DNA of 64,000 nt from Hofstenia miamia. Taxonomy: Eukaryota; Xenacoelomorpha; Acoela; Hofsteniidae. The DNA lies in assembly GCA_900660155.1 (NCBI GenBank), contig CABFPE010000201.1:34092-98091 (forward strand), in the 5' to 3' direction. A model generated the notes under the pieces. It saw nothing but the letters and a program-made list of their open reading frames with translations. It made no database searches and had not been told where the DNA came from. Shown here in pieces: positions 35,001 to 42,727 of the stretch (position 1 is its first letter; the number at the start of each line of letters is the position of its first letter). Both the position numbers and the translations under genes were made by a program.

Positions 35001-36583
35001 GAGTCTATGTGTTGTAGGAGTGATTGGTTACTGAAATTTGTGTATCGTTCATCTTCTATGAATGCTGATATCGCGGGTTTGCAGCCTATTGAGGTTGATT
35101 CAACTCTACCACTCTGCAAGTTTACTAACATTGATCTTACAGACAAGGTGGGTTGCTTTTTTCTATAAATATTTATTCAAAGAATCTTTCTTCATTATTT
35201 ATTTCAGTTAGAATGATTGGATGATATTTCATTAGTGTTTTTTTTAATAATTCTACTTGTCACTTCTTTTGATAGTTGTATTTCTATTGGGATTTGTCCA
35301 TTCTCAAGAATATAATTGTAAACTTTTTAATAATTTGAATGCAATTCATAAACAATTTCATACATGTATTTTATTAAGTCATATACAAGGGTGTGCATAA
35401 ACTTTTTACCCAGTTTATTTCACTAGAATTGCACAGCAAAATGTTTATCGCTTTTAATGTAAATAGTGTTTGTCAAAAATTCCAGTGGTCTATATTTTAG
35501 ATATCTTCATTAGGTCGGGAGTTATGAGAGTTTTCCTTTCTTGTACAAATCTTCAAATAAAGGTTATTCTACTCTATACAAAAATGTTATAACGTCTAAA
35601 TAAATTATTTTCTTTCATTAATATTTCAAAAATTCATGTTTATTTAAGCGGAAAACGACTCATTTTCAAATAGGTCATTTGACTCTAAATATTCTTATGT
35701 TCATAAGGCATGAAGATTTTTGGTAAACCGCCCAGAAAAAATCCTCCCAAATGACATGCTATTTTCAAATTTTGTAGATTTGACTGCCTAACTTACCTTG
35801 TAGATATGCTATCTCCAATGAATATTGAAAGTTTGTGTTCTTGATTTCATCTCAGTTGCTATTTTTTATGAATTGACAATGCATTAAAATTGTGCTTAGT
35901 TATAACTAAGGTGATATTTTTTAATCTAAAAATGTTAAATATTGCACTATGTAATTAGAATTTTATTATATTGTAATTATTTAATTAATTATAATTATTA
36001 AAATGAAAAATCAAACATTTATATTTTTGCGGGAAAATAATGTTTGGCATAGATAAGCTTATTGCAATATTGCAGGAAGCTGGGTTGCAACATTGCAACT
36101 CTTTATCAAGAAAAGATCTATTTTTAAAGTATTTAAAGCTTTCGTATTTTTCAGCTTCCGAAACAGCAATATTTACTGTTAATATGGTATTTGTGTATTT
36201 CAAACGGATACAGGTTTGCAAAAAAAATAAGCCTTTTAGCTTTTGGTCTCCCTCGTTATAACCTTTAAATTTTAGTAAACATTAATTAAATTTTTACGTG
36301 AATGCATATTTAGATTAAAGGCCATATGGATTATATGGCAAACATGCCTGACATTTTAAAAGCATGTGGAGTCAAAACCAATCCCATTAAAGTGCCTTCC
36401 AATTTACTTTCACTGACCAGTTCATCGCGTAAGAAATTTCATGAGAAACCTGAAAGTCTTCCTACTTCTGGATATTCATCTTTAAAGACAAGTCCGCAAA
36501 TCTCGCCATCCTCTACTACCCAGTTTCATATTGGGAATGACAATTCGCCGAATAAATGTAGTCAGTCAACAGAATTTACATAA
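8360..36583 (+). CDS. TMCO4: TMCO4, DUF726 membrane hydrolase-like protein, 12 coding exons
   Basis: Coding exons: 8360-8556, 9215-9429, 14881-15016, 17453-17550, 24722-24868, 24966-25079, 29152-29316, 30161-30297, 30338-30420, 34293-34412, 35018-35147, 36314-36583. All introns are GT-AG and all phases join, giving 1812 nt and 603 residues, close to human TMCO4. The order matches the family: an N-terminal helical region (SNSCRFSYGTL; VYDARSRV), a basic run KSKSKRKK, then Gly/Ala-rich membrane segments (GLAAVGGGALIGLTGG through MFGAAGAGLTGYKM). The hydrolase half follows: EQYTLVWESKYL, SSIIDNPW, VTLIGFSLGARVIY with the GxSxG nucleophile Ser, IFLGTP, IINGYCRSDWLL, and KGHMDY with the likely catalytic His. 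The last 80 residues are Ser-rich and not conserved. Human TMCO4 is a membrane protein without a settled substrate. The ATG at 8360 is the first in frame; however, the bases up to CAG at 8364-8366 also look like a splice acceptor, so an upstream first exon is possible. Confidence 0.93.
11169..11700. repeat. Tandem repeat, unit about 180-184 bp, roughly three copies
   Basis: The unit begins 'aaagatagatatttcgta' and starts at about 11169, 11348, 11403 and 11587. The copy at 11348 is cut by the N gap after about 30 nt, and the last copy breaks off at about 11700. Copies are nearly identical and differ by short A/T-run length changes, so the amplification is recent. The gap sits inside the array, so true copy number is unknown and could be larger. 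Confidence 0.85.
11377..11402. other. Assembly gap (26 N) inside the tandem repeat
   Basis: This run of N lies within the 180-bp array. It is probably an assembler's break at a repeat, so the length here should not be trusted. Confidence 0.95.
14039..14811. mobile_element. piggyBac-like MITE(s) with TTAA target duplication
   Basis: TTAA at 14039-14042 and TTAA at 14808-14811 flank inverted ends that begin CCCATTTCAT on both sides. TTAA duplication is the hallmark of the piggyBac superfamily. A second left end with its own TTAA lies at 14641-14644, followed by ACTTCATACCAAG, and 28 nt at 14048-14075 repeat almost exactly at 14649-14676. The simplest reading is a 163-bp MITE (14645-14807) next to, or duplicated from, an older copy whose left end at 14043 was split by the insertion at 14077-14345. 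No transposase is encoded, so movement would need one from elsewhere. Confidence 0.7.
14077..14345. mobile_element. hAT-like MITE nested in the piggyBac-like MITE
   Basis: The left end GACTTGTCAGCGAGTCG and the right end, whose reverse complement reads GACTTGTCAACGAGC, form an inverted repeat. The flanks ATGGGGACC on the left and ATGGAGACC on the right fit an 8-9 bp target duplication with one difference, as in hAT elements. Reverse-complement ends starting CAGACTTG also fit the common hAT CAG start. The interior is AT-rich with repeated GGCTCG near the right end and no ORF. It interrupts sequence that is intact in the repeat at 14649-14676, so it is the younger insertion. Confidence 0.6.
15017..17452 (+). 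other. TMCO4 intron 3 (2.4 kb)
   Basis: The donor is GTGAGT at 15017 and the acceptor AG is at 17451-17452. The intron contains the mariner-like derivative at 16714-17251. The 15017-16713 part is AT-rich and shows nothing I can identify; a 68-codon ORF at 16005 is typical chance background. Confidence 0.8.
16714..17251 (-). mobile_element. mariner-like element, internally deleted, TA-flanked
   Basis: The 538-bp element has inverted ends of about 29 bp beginning CAGGGTGTAACAAAAGTAAC, with one mismatch between the two ends, and TA on both outer sides (16712-16713 and 17252-17253). That is the target preference of Tc1/mariner elements. On the minus strand the interior (about 16890-17110) keeps a decayed transposase tail: a block resembling SPDLTVPDFFLWG at about 17040-17070 and nearby residues. 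Most of the coding region, including the DNA-binding half, is gone. The near-identical ends suggest it moved in trans fairly recently. Confidence 0.75.
17660..18262 (+). repeat. Probable LINE/SINE 3' end with (ATT)n tail
   Basis: The stretch ends in an ATT microsatellite at 18226-18262, the same kind of tail that closes the LINE at 55025. An open stretch just before it (17990-18211) ends ...CTKDFLQ. An inverted phrase around CATATGATGTC at 17738 and 17780 may be a separate small insertion. No family is recognised, so this is a tentative call from tail structure. Confidence 0.35.
18573..18592. repeat. (TA)n microsatellite
   Basis: A short TA run with no associated gene. A single ambiguous base (n) lies nearby at 18359. 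Confidence 0.9.
20132..20323. mobile_element. Small MITE with inverted ends
   Basis: The ends GGATGTTACACGATGGG and the reverse complement GGTTGTTACACGATGGG match at 16 of 17 positions, in an element of about 192 bp with no ORF. Similarity may extend outward through TAAG-CGG on both sides. The interior has further short palindromes built on TGTAACAC. I could not see a clear target duplication, so the superfamily is not assigned. Confidence 0.6.
22135..22767 (+). mobile_element. mariner-family deletion derivative keeping the DNA-binding domain
   Basis: Inverted ends beginning TAGGGTGACTCAAAAAA and continuing to TGTCCGTTT occur at both ends with small differences in the A run, and TA flanks both sides (22133-22134 and 22768-22769). 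The 633-bp element carries the front of a mariner transposase gene (22406 onward) and then jumps straight to the right terminal repeat, so the catalytic domain has been deleted. It cannot move itself but could be moved in trans. It lies in sense orientation in TMCO4 intron 4. Confidence 0.75.
22406..22792 (+). CDS. mariner transposase N-terminal HTH domain, C-terminus lost
   Basis: From the ATG at 22406 (MADRIKPELVNFFTSVL) the frame is open for 128 residues. The content fits the paired-like double helix-turn-helix of mariner transposases: an N-terminal HTH (about residues 5-45), a basic linker with GSGRPRSARND, and a second HTH (LSYRAMAAMLGIDKCAVERIL). In the full family a catalytic DDD/DDE domain would follow. 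Here the frame runs through the right terminal repeat (…GQFFESPYT) and stops just outside the element. If expressed it could bind the element's ends and act as a repressor, as truncated transposases are known to do, but that is inference. An in-frame ATG at 22370 would add 12 residues with no family support. Confidence 0.65.
   Translation: MADRIKPELVNFFTSVLTKNDFSAADIHRFLIVACGEESVPGERQIRRISSKNKGDEYSISRKEGSGRPRSARNDININMVSLLIDEDPSLSYRAMAAMLGIDKCAVERILKNGQFFESPYTLLTLSN
24060..24330 (+). pseudogene. Penelope-like element, GIY-YIG endonuclease remnant
   Basis: The translation reads VYIYKCDDCEKSFVGETK, then a stop, then GTRIKEHMKG, and later IGEALIIKQSNKDQLLNKQ. The Cys pair followed by (F/Y)VGET and the Arg-x-x-EH block match the GIY-YIG endonuclease at the C-terminus of Penelope-like elements, where it nicks target DNA for insertion. 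The reverse transcriptase that should precede it is absent, so this is a 5'-truncated copy. At least two stops break it. It is followed by a hammerhead-like core (24395-24433) and a (TA)n run (24492-24515), and it ends about 200 bp before TMCO4 exon 5. Confidence 0.7.
24395..24433 (+). ncRNA. Hammerhead-ribozyme-like core downstream of Penelope remnant
   Basis: The layout is CTAATGA (24399-24405, against consensus CUGANGA), one extra T, a 4-bp stem II GTTT/AAAC, GAAA (24420-24423), the self-complementary ACCGGT (24423-24428) as a loopless stem III, and C at 24429 as the cleavage base. Flanking bases can form a 3-bp stem I. The G-to-A change in the core should abolish activity. Penelope-like elements are known to carry type I hammerheads, which fits the position. 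Confidence 0.5.
26925..27098. repeat. (TA)n microsatellite with assembly gap
   Basis: TA runs flank 121 N at 26944-27064. The gap probably reflects failure to assemble a long AT microsatellite. ORFs running through the N are meaningless. Confidence 0.9.
29034..29073. repeat. (TA)n microsatellite before TMCO4 exon 7
   Basis: A 40-nt TA run ends about 78 bp upstream of the exon 7 acceptor. Length variation here could affect the branch-point region, but nothing in the sequence shows that it does. Confidence 0.9.
30298..30337 (+). other. TMCO4 intron 8, only 40 nt
   Basis: The intron runs from GTTTAT to TTTTTAG. Removing it joins LLSRQQ to GARPVTLIGFSLGAR exactly as in vertebrate TMCO4. Reading through it brings an in-frame TGA after 12 codons, and its length is not a multiple of three, so splicing is required. 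Forty nucleotides is near the lower limit for animal introns. Confidence 0.85.
32952..33156. mobile_element. piggyBac-like MITE, 205 bp
   Basis: The ends CTCTAGAAGCACCAA and, reverse-complemented, CACTAGAAGCACCAA match at 14 of 15 positions. The left flank is TTAA (32948-32951) and the right flank is TTGA (33157-33160), a one-base decay of TTAA. The TTAA target and CACTAGAAG-type ends fit piggyBac. There is no ORF. Confidence 0.65.
33224..33681. mobile_element. hAT-like MITE, 458 bp
   Basis: The ends begin CAGTGTTGACCAGTT and, on the reverse complement of the right side, CAGTGATGAGCAATT. They are flanked by TGTGGAGG (33216-33223) and TGTTGAGG (33682-33689), an 8-bp target duplication with one difference. 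CAG-type ends and 8-bp duplications define hAT elements. The interior is made of TTAACTA-type repeats and has no ORF. Confidence 0.75.
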
Positions 36584-36824
36584 CATTTCAAACGTTCATA
36601 CGAGACCATTTTTTGAGACGGTGCGAAATACGTTTTCATTTACAGCTGTATTGTAAAATACTGCTTGGTGCTATATTAGTGGTTTATTACCAAGATAGTT
36701 ATCAAATTGTAGTCAACTTAGTCTAAGTTAGTATGTTAAATTTTTTAGATGAATTCATGAATTATCAATACATTCTTTCTAAACTAAATTTACTTGTACA
36801 TGTACAACATATTTTTTTATTACA

Positions 36825-36830
36825 ATTAAA
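36825..36830 (+). terminator. Possible TMCO4 polyadenylation signal (ATTAAA)
   Basis: ATTAAA lies about 240 nt past the TMCO4 stop codon and is the first common polyadenylation variant that I see there. In this AT-rich context the match is weak evidence. Confidence 0.3.
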
Positions 36831-37066
36831 TATTAATTTTTTTATGTTTTGTGATGTATTCACGTGTAGTTCTATATTTTTCATATGAAACCGGTCTTCC
36901 GGTTTTTGCTGGGAATTGTAAGCCGTATCCTTATTGGTGCGCATGCCTCATTGATCTTTTTCTTCCCTTCTAATATAATATCTTTTTATGTTAATGCGAT
37001 GGCTGACTTTGTAGTTAAAACAAAAATTTTGGTTCACTAAACTTTTTTTGATACATTATACATCGG

Positions 37067-37623
37067 GATTAGCGAATGACAATATGAGCTTAGCTTGGAC
37101 CCAACCGGATAATAATATTCACTACCTGACCCGACCTTAAACGTTGAATTCTGATTCCCAACATTTAAAGGGAAGAACCCCTCTCCAATCAAACAATTAT
37201 TAATATCAATCATTTTCATTTGCATGAATTTGCGTACTCAGTCTTTTTCTAATCGAGTATTAACATCAGTAATAATAATAATAATAATAATAACATCATT
37301 TATTTTTAAAATCCTTTGCACATAAAATCAATACAAGTGAAGTGTTACACTTATTAGGATTCCAAAAACAGTATTTTCTTCTTGATTGATTAATCTTGGT
37401 TGTTGGAATTGATTCGTGTCTTGTAATTTAAATGAGATTTTTTGGTTGTCCAATTCCAATTATTTCTTTCCCTTTTTTTCATATGGTTAAATGTAATCTT
37501 TAATTTTAAATATCGACTATCTTAAATATTTCTCTTTGTTCAATCAATCTTAGCTGTATACCGAAAATTTCAAACCGATCCGAAACACAATCGGATCGGG
37601 TACCTGATGTCACTCTCTAATCA
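37067..37623. mobile_element. Possible hAT-like MITE interrupted by a LINE tail
   Basis: GATTAGCGAATGACA at the left and, reverse-complemented from the right, GATTAGAGAGTGACA form imperfect inverted ends (13 of 15). Inside the ends are GTCGGGT/CGGATCGGGTACC-type phrases, common in subterminal regions of hAT MITEs. No clear target duplication was seen, so this is tentative. Confidence 0.35.
37270..37400 (-). repeat. LINE 3' tail on minus strand, (TTA)n end
   Basis: Read on the minus strand, 'aaataaatgatg' is followed by a TTA microsatellite (37270-37293). A polyadenylation-like AATAAA just ahead of an ATT-type tail is the same arrangement as at 54980-55025. Only the 3' end, about 100 bp, is present. 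Confidence 0.5.
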
Positions 37624-38269
37624 GCACTACACTGCGATATATATGTATGTGTGTGTGCGTGTACACTATCTAACATTTGCCCTCTTAAACAATCGGATCC
37701 ATCAAGGATGGTCGACATTCGTTCGTAAGCATTATTTTGGAAAAATCGTTTTTCATCGCCAGTGTTGCTTGGTCTGATTGAGATTATGCATATTTACCTC
37801 CGCCAAGGAGATTGTTTTTGGTAGCTTTACGGAAAAAGTAACAGATGCATTGACCTCAAATTTTCACCAGAGGTGCGTCTCCGCCAAGGAGGAATCCATT
37901 AAATATTGGTGCTGATCCGGGTGACACAAGCTGCGTGGCGGAGGTCTGCGCTCTCTGACTGCTTTTATAGTTTGCCTTTTAAAATCACGCTTTGTCCCAC
38001 TGATAATTTGGTGAAATGGAACTTTTTAGACCCAGACTATAGATAACAAATATAGAACATAATCTATAATATAATACAAAGTGGTTATAAGCTGCCCAAA
38101 TCTTTGTTGCCACATAATTTTTCTAGCTATTTTTCTGCTCGCACTTATAAACAAAACACATGAATACAGTTGCAAACTATTTATAGCCGTGTTCATTCAT
38201 GCAGCTGTTGCGGACTTACACGTCAATGTAACCACTCACTAAATATATTATACAACAGACGCATTTGAC

Positions 38270-39030
38270 AACATGCTTTCATATAATGTCAAAAGTCTTT
38301 ATATCAATGTACCAGTAAGGAACGCTATTAATAAAACCATTAAAATATTGAATATTCGCGATATTAATATTTTTGATTTAGATTATAGCACTTTACAAGA
38401 ATTACTTATTCTGGTAACTAACAACGTTATTTCAATTCAATGGTCATTTCTATAGTGAAAACGATAGATTAGCCATGAGAAACTCGTTAAGCCCAGCATT
38501 TGCAAATATATATTTATCTAGAATTGAGCAAAAATTAGAAGAGGAATCTAGCAACTCGATTCATTTTCTAAATGTTAATATTATTCGGAAAAAAATTTAC
38601 AATTTTAAAAAGGATCGATACAAATCTTGTCTTGAATGTCAGAGCAATATCTCCAATTTAATGTAAACGATCATTCACCCATGGGCCAATCCATAGAATT
38701 GTTGATATTTGTACAAATTATGTAAGAAATCATCAAGAAATTTTCAATTAAAACATCTTATGAAAAATCCAATGGGGTTCATAGATCAAAATATTTAAGA
38801 GATAATAAATAAGATCATTGAAAAGAATAGGAGTTTAAGCAAAAACAATTAATTTATACAGATTCTCACATAGGATATAGAGAAATCCATACAAGCTCCG
38901 TATCAAGACATCTTAAAGACATTAAAATTATAAGAGTAAATGTGAGAATAATATCACAATAAATCGTTGGCACAAAACCAGAACCGGAATTGTCCAAAAA
39001 CATGGAATCGAGTAAATCGGCTTTTAATGT
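38270..39030 (+). pseudogene. Penelope-like element reverse transcriptase fossil
   Basis: Two open stretches read SYNVKSLYINVPVRNAI (38273-38455) and MRNSLSPAFANIYLSRIEQKLEE (38475-38666). These match the Penelope/telomerase-type RT blocks (F)DVxSLYTNVPV and MGSPLSPxLANIYM..IE. Downstream the reading continues as decayed frames. It is old, with several stops and frame changes, and the YADD block cannot be made out. No GIY-YIG domain follows in the next kilobase. Confidence 0.65.
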
Positions 39031-40119
39031 TTTAAAGTGCCATTAAAAATCGGACTAGTCCATTTGCCGCTGGCGATTTGAGCACTAACGACACCTATGT
39101 GTATGATTCTTGAATATATGATAGATGTCAGGTATCAAAGCTCGAATATGCAAAAAAAATTCGTCAGTTCTGGTTTTTAGCCCACGATATAAAATAAGAT
39201 CTATTCTAAATTTAAATGGCCTACTAATTTTGAAGGTTTGTCTAAAGTTCCTTCGAAAATTACATGCACATGTAGCTAAATTTGTTGCACAATGCTTCAA
39301 GGCAATTATGTACAAGAATTCAACAGCATAGAACATAAACAGAAATATTGAATGAGTTTAAGCTCTGTGACTATCAATTCAATTCTTAAGTATTATACAA
39401 AACTCAAGATCATCGGATTATGTAATGTCTTTAACCTTAAACAGCCTGCGGATTTTTGAAAAAATTTCATGATCCTATAAAAAAAATTTAAACCTTTACA
39501 GCTCAAAAACTATTAAAGCTGTGCTCAATCTGAAAGCACCACATGATAGCGGAGAGCCTCCTTTTTCTTTTTTTGTTTTAAATCCACACTCTGAATCTGT
39601 CCCATTGATTAGTGTCGTTGAGCGAAATTTCCGGTCGCACGGCACGCCGCAATGGGTTTTGAATGTCTTTGCACATATCAAGAAACAGTCAAAGTTCTTG
39701 TTTGCCTCCAGGGGCTCAAAACCTAAGTACATGAACACTAGACATGGAGAGGATTTAAATATAAAAGATTATATTTTCAAGATATTTCTATTAAATTAAT
39801 AAGTAAGTTTCATTAAATTTTGTAAACATTTAGTACTGTAAATTTCCTGAACGATGCTGATTATTAGCGGAATAAATTGATTGTTTCGATTTAAACTGAT
39901 ATTATTCCTTAAATATGAAGATTGTAAACAATATTTTTGAAAATGCACGTATATATGTTTCCTAGAGACTAATTATGGTAAACAATGTTAACCGAAATTC
40001 AAAAAGAAGAAACCGCTATACTCTAATAATTATTTTAGACCCTTTAACAAATTTGAAATGGAGTGAGGGATGAACAGTGTGGATTTAGTAAAACAAATGA
40101 AAACATCCCCTTAATTTAA
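39031..40119. other. No assigned feature; two unassigned ORFs
   Basis: ORFs at 39125-39331 and 39521-39799 (the latter reading PLISVVERNFRSHGTPQWVLNVFAH in part) have no recognised domain. The second has a more protein-like composition than chance ORFs nearby and overlaps an equally long minus-strand ORF. I cannot say whether either is real. Confidence 0.3.
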
Positions 40120-40790
40120 TCCGTGTTTCTAAAAAAATTCAAGAAACAACCCCAAAAAATTTCTTACATACTGACCTGGTTTTACAACGTTTTTGTTGAA
40201 CAGATGAGTGAAATATATGCCATATGCTTTAAAAACCACTCAATAAATTGGAAACATGCTGTTGTAACACCAGTGTCAAAACTAAATTCAATACTGCAAA
40301 TTTGTTCTGAAAATGTATACAAGTTTCGTCCCATCGTTGTTATTTCTATATTGACCAGAATGTTGAATAATTGTTTTAAATATTCGTTCAGTGCATTCAG
40401 GTCAACCTAGAAAGTTATCAAATTGCCTACAAAAACAGTAGGTCAATAACTGACGCTTTGTTATATGCTGTGCAATTATTTTTATTTGCAAAGTACTAAA
40501 TACTACATAAACTGTTAGCCAGAATAACTCCATTTGAATATAGCAGCGCATTTACATTAGTTTACAAATAATTTGACAATTAAAGTAGACATTCTTTCAA
40601 AATGGTTAGCTGAATGGTTGAGACATGTTAAGTCAATAGGCGTAGAAAAGACATTGTACTTAGAACAAAACAACAAAAAATATTCAATATATAGGATTAA
40701 CCATTTAGTACATAATGAAAGAGCTAAGAAGAATATCCAATGCTTAAAGAAAAGGTTTGATTTGTACCTGTCAATGAGAAATTAAGAAAC
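40120..40790 (+). pseudogene. LINE reverse transcriptase fossil (CR1/L2-like)
   Basis: The first open stretch includes NWKHAVVTPVSKLN and ENVYKFRPIVVISILTRML, the classical WKxAxVxPxxK and ENYRPISIxSxxxRxxE blocks of LINE RT. A QIAYKNSRSITDALLYAV-like block follows (about 40415-40470), then after a deletion SKWLAEWLRHVKSIGVEKT (40590 onward), a post-YADD block. The YADD region itself seems to be missing. Frame changes and a deletion make it inactive. Confidence 0.65.
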
Positions 40791-41269
40791 GAATTGTAGA
40801 AAACAAGCTATTACAATTTACCAATTCCAATGTACTTATGCTAAAGATTATATTGGTTTTCCACTAAACAATTAGCTAGAAGAATCATAGCATATGAGAT
40901 CCATTTTGGGAGCAACAACAGCAATATTTTGTAAATTTAGCATAATTTTAATCAAATACAGTAGTTTGAAAATATCAATGAAACCTCAAACTTTAAGTTC
41001 CAGGGCCACCTCAACTTGATCATTTATTAAATATCTACAAACAGTTCATTTGTGACATGATATTACACTTCATGAACTTCTGACGGATGTTTTTTTTGCA
41101 GAACTTCCAAAAGCCATGTGAACAAGAATAAGCAGATTGACACATCACTCCAATTGCATTGCTTTTCGTGAGATTGATCTGTTAGTGTCAAGCTCTTGAG
41201 AAGAATGAACTAGCAAATCGACATACATCTGACTGTATTTGAGGCGTGTAGAAAATCCATAAATTAACC

Positions 41270-42010
41270 TATATGTGAAACAAAATGAATTAATATCAAA
41301 ACATCAGTTTGGATTTCTTAAAGGTAGCTCTTCAAATAATGCTTTACTTTATGCTTTTGAAAAATGGAGGTTAAAATTCTAAATGAAAGAAAATAAAGGT
41401 CTATAGCATCATTAAATATTTCAAAAGCATTTAACTCAATAAACCATTCTATTGGTAAAGGCAGATATATAATTTTCATGCTTCCTGAGTAGAATTATTA
41501 AATAGGTATTTAAGCAATTCAAAGAAGAAAACTCAACCGTGGAGTCCTGCAAGGATCAGTAGTGGGTGCATTACTATTGAAGTTATATATAAATGCTATG
41601 GATCAGTACATTAATAGTAATCATGTACAGATTGCAGATGATACTCTCACTAATTGCAATGATATTTTAACATTATAAGAAAATGCAATCATTCTTTAAT
41701 AAAAATTTATTAAAACTTAATATGAAAAAAACTATATTTAGAGTAACTAAAAGATCACCATTAGAAAATACTAAGATATTTAATAACGTCATTCTGGAAT
41801 CACCATAACTGAAGTGTTTAGGGTGATAGTAAATAGAATAGTGAGGACGAAGTAAACAAATTAATAAAGAAAATTGGAAAATTTATGCCATTTGAACGTA
41901 GGATAATATTCTTTCGATCACTTATTCTGTACCATTTCCAGGCTTGCTCATTTGACAGATATTTCTGTCAAATACAATCTAATATAAACATTCTAGAATT
42001 TTAAAATTGG
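41270..42010 (+). pseudogene. Second LINE reverse transcriptase fossil
   Basis: Decayed frames read SKHQFGFLKGSSSNNALLYA (about 41300), ISKAFNSINHSI (about 41420), GVLQGSVVGALLLKLYINAMDQYI (about 41540-41610) and VQIADDTLTNCND (about 41625). These are consecutive LINE RT blocks from QFGF to ADD. The start overlaps the QFGF block region present in the fossil at 40415, so this is a separate copy rather than a continuation. Many breaks are present. Confidence 0.6.
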
Positions 42011-42160
42011 AATCCAATTGAATTCCAATTGAAGTTGGCTAATTCAAATACTCTATTCAACATACATAACATGTTTTTTGATTTAATTTAACATTTCAGC
42101 ATTATGCACATATTTTTGTTGCATGGAATAATTAAGGGCGGGATTTTGCTAGTAAAAATA

Positions 42161-42727
42161 TACCGTATATTCCGGCCATTAAGTCGACTTTCTAGGCTCA
42201 GATTATACCATAAAATTTTGGGGGTCGACTTAATGGCCGGGGCAATATTCTCAAGCTTGATTTTTCAGGTTGAACAAGGAAATGCATGACGTGATGGTGG
42301 AAAAACCCGAAAGCTACTAAAACACAAACTTCAAGGCGAAACGAAATAAAATTATTTTCTATGAATAAAATATTTAATTTAATTGTTTTTTAATGTAACA
42401 TAACTATCTAGGTATATTAAATATTAAAATGATCTTAAAACTGAAACTAAACTACATACCGGTATAACAATGTTTTATTTCGTCTTTGGGTTTTCATTTT
42501 CCAGTTGATCACTTCGTCATTGGGTTTTCATTTTCCAGTGATCACTTCGCGTCTCGGCCAATCTTCGTCAGATCCATCATATTTGTTGGATTTTACCTAA
42601 AAATTAGGCTTCGGACATATGTGATAATTGCTGACATGGGGGGTCGACTTATAGGACCAAGCAACCTTAAATTCACTAAATTTTGGCCTCTGAAAGGGGG
42701 TCGACCTAATGGCCGGAATATACGGTA
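42161..42727. mobile_element. DNA transposon derivative with doubled inverted ends
   Basis: The ends TACCGTATATTCCGGCCATT and its reverse complement close a 567-bp element, and the inverted repeat extends through ARGTCGAC for about 28 bp. Each end also has an inner copy: GGGGTCGACTTAATGGCCGG in inverted orientation at 42221-42240 and GGGTCGACTTATAGGACC at 42641-42658. Inside lies a short tandem duplication of 'gggttttcattttccagt' (42488-42540). No transposase is encoded. The superfamily is not assigned. Confidence 0.65.

Larger units (their letters stand above)
36831..38262. other. Region downstream of TMCO4
   Basis: No gene is present. The region contains a possible hAT-like MITE (37067-37623) with an ATT-type LINE tail inside it (37270-37293), and a G/C-richer patch at 37790-37960 with repeated 'cgccaagga' phrases that I cannot assign. 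Confidence 0.5.

Noticed and set aside
35394-35440. 'gggtgtgcataaactttttacccag' as a transposon end
   Set aside because: No inverted partner was found within the following kilobases.
36887-36896. GAAACCGGTC downstream of TMCO4 as a fourth hammerhead core
   Set aside because: No CUGANGA box or plausible stem II lies upstream at the right spacing, so the ten-base match alone is not enough.
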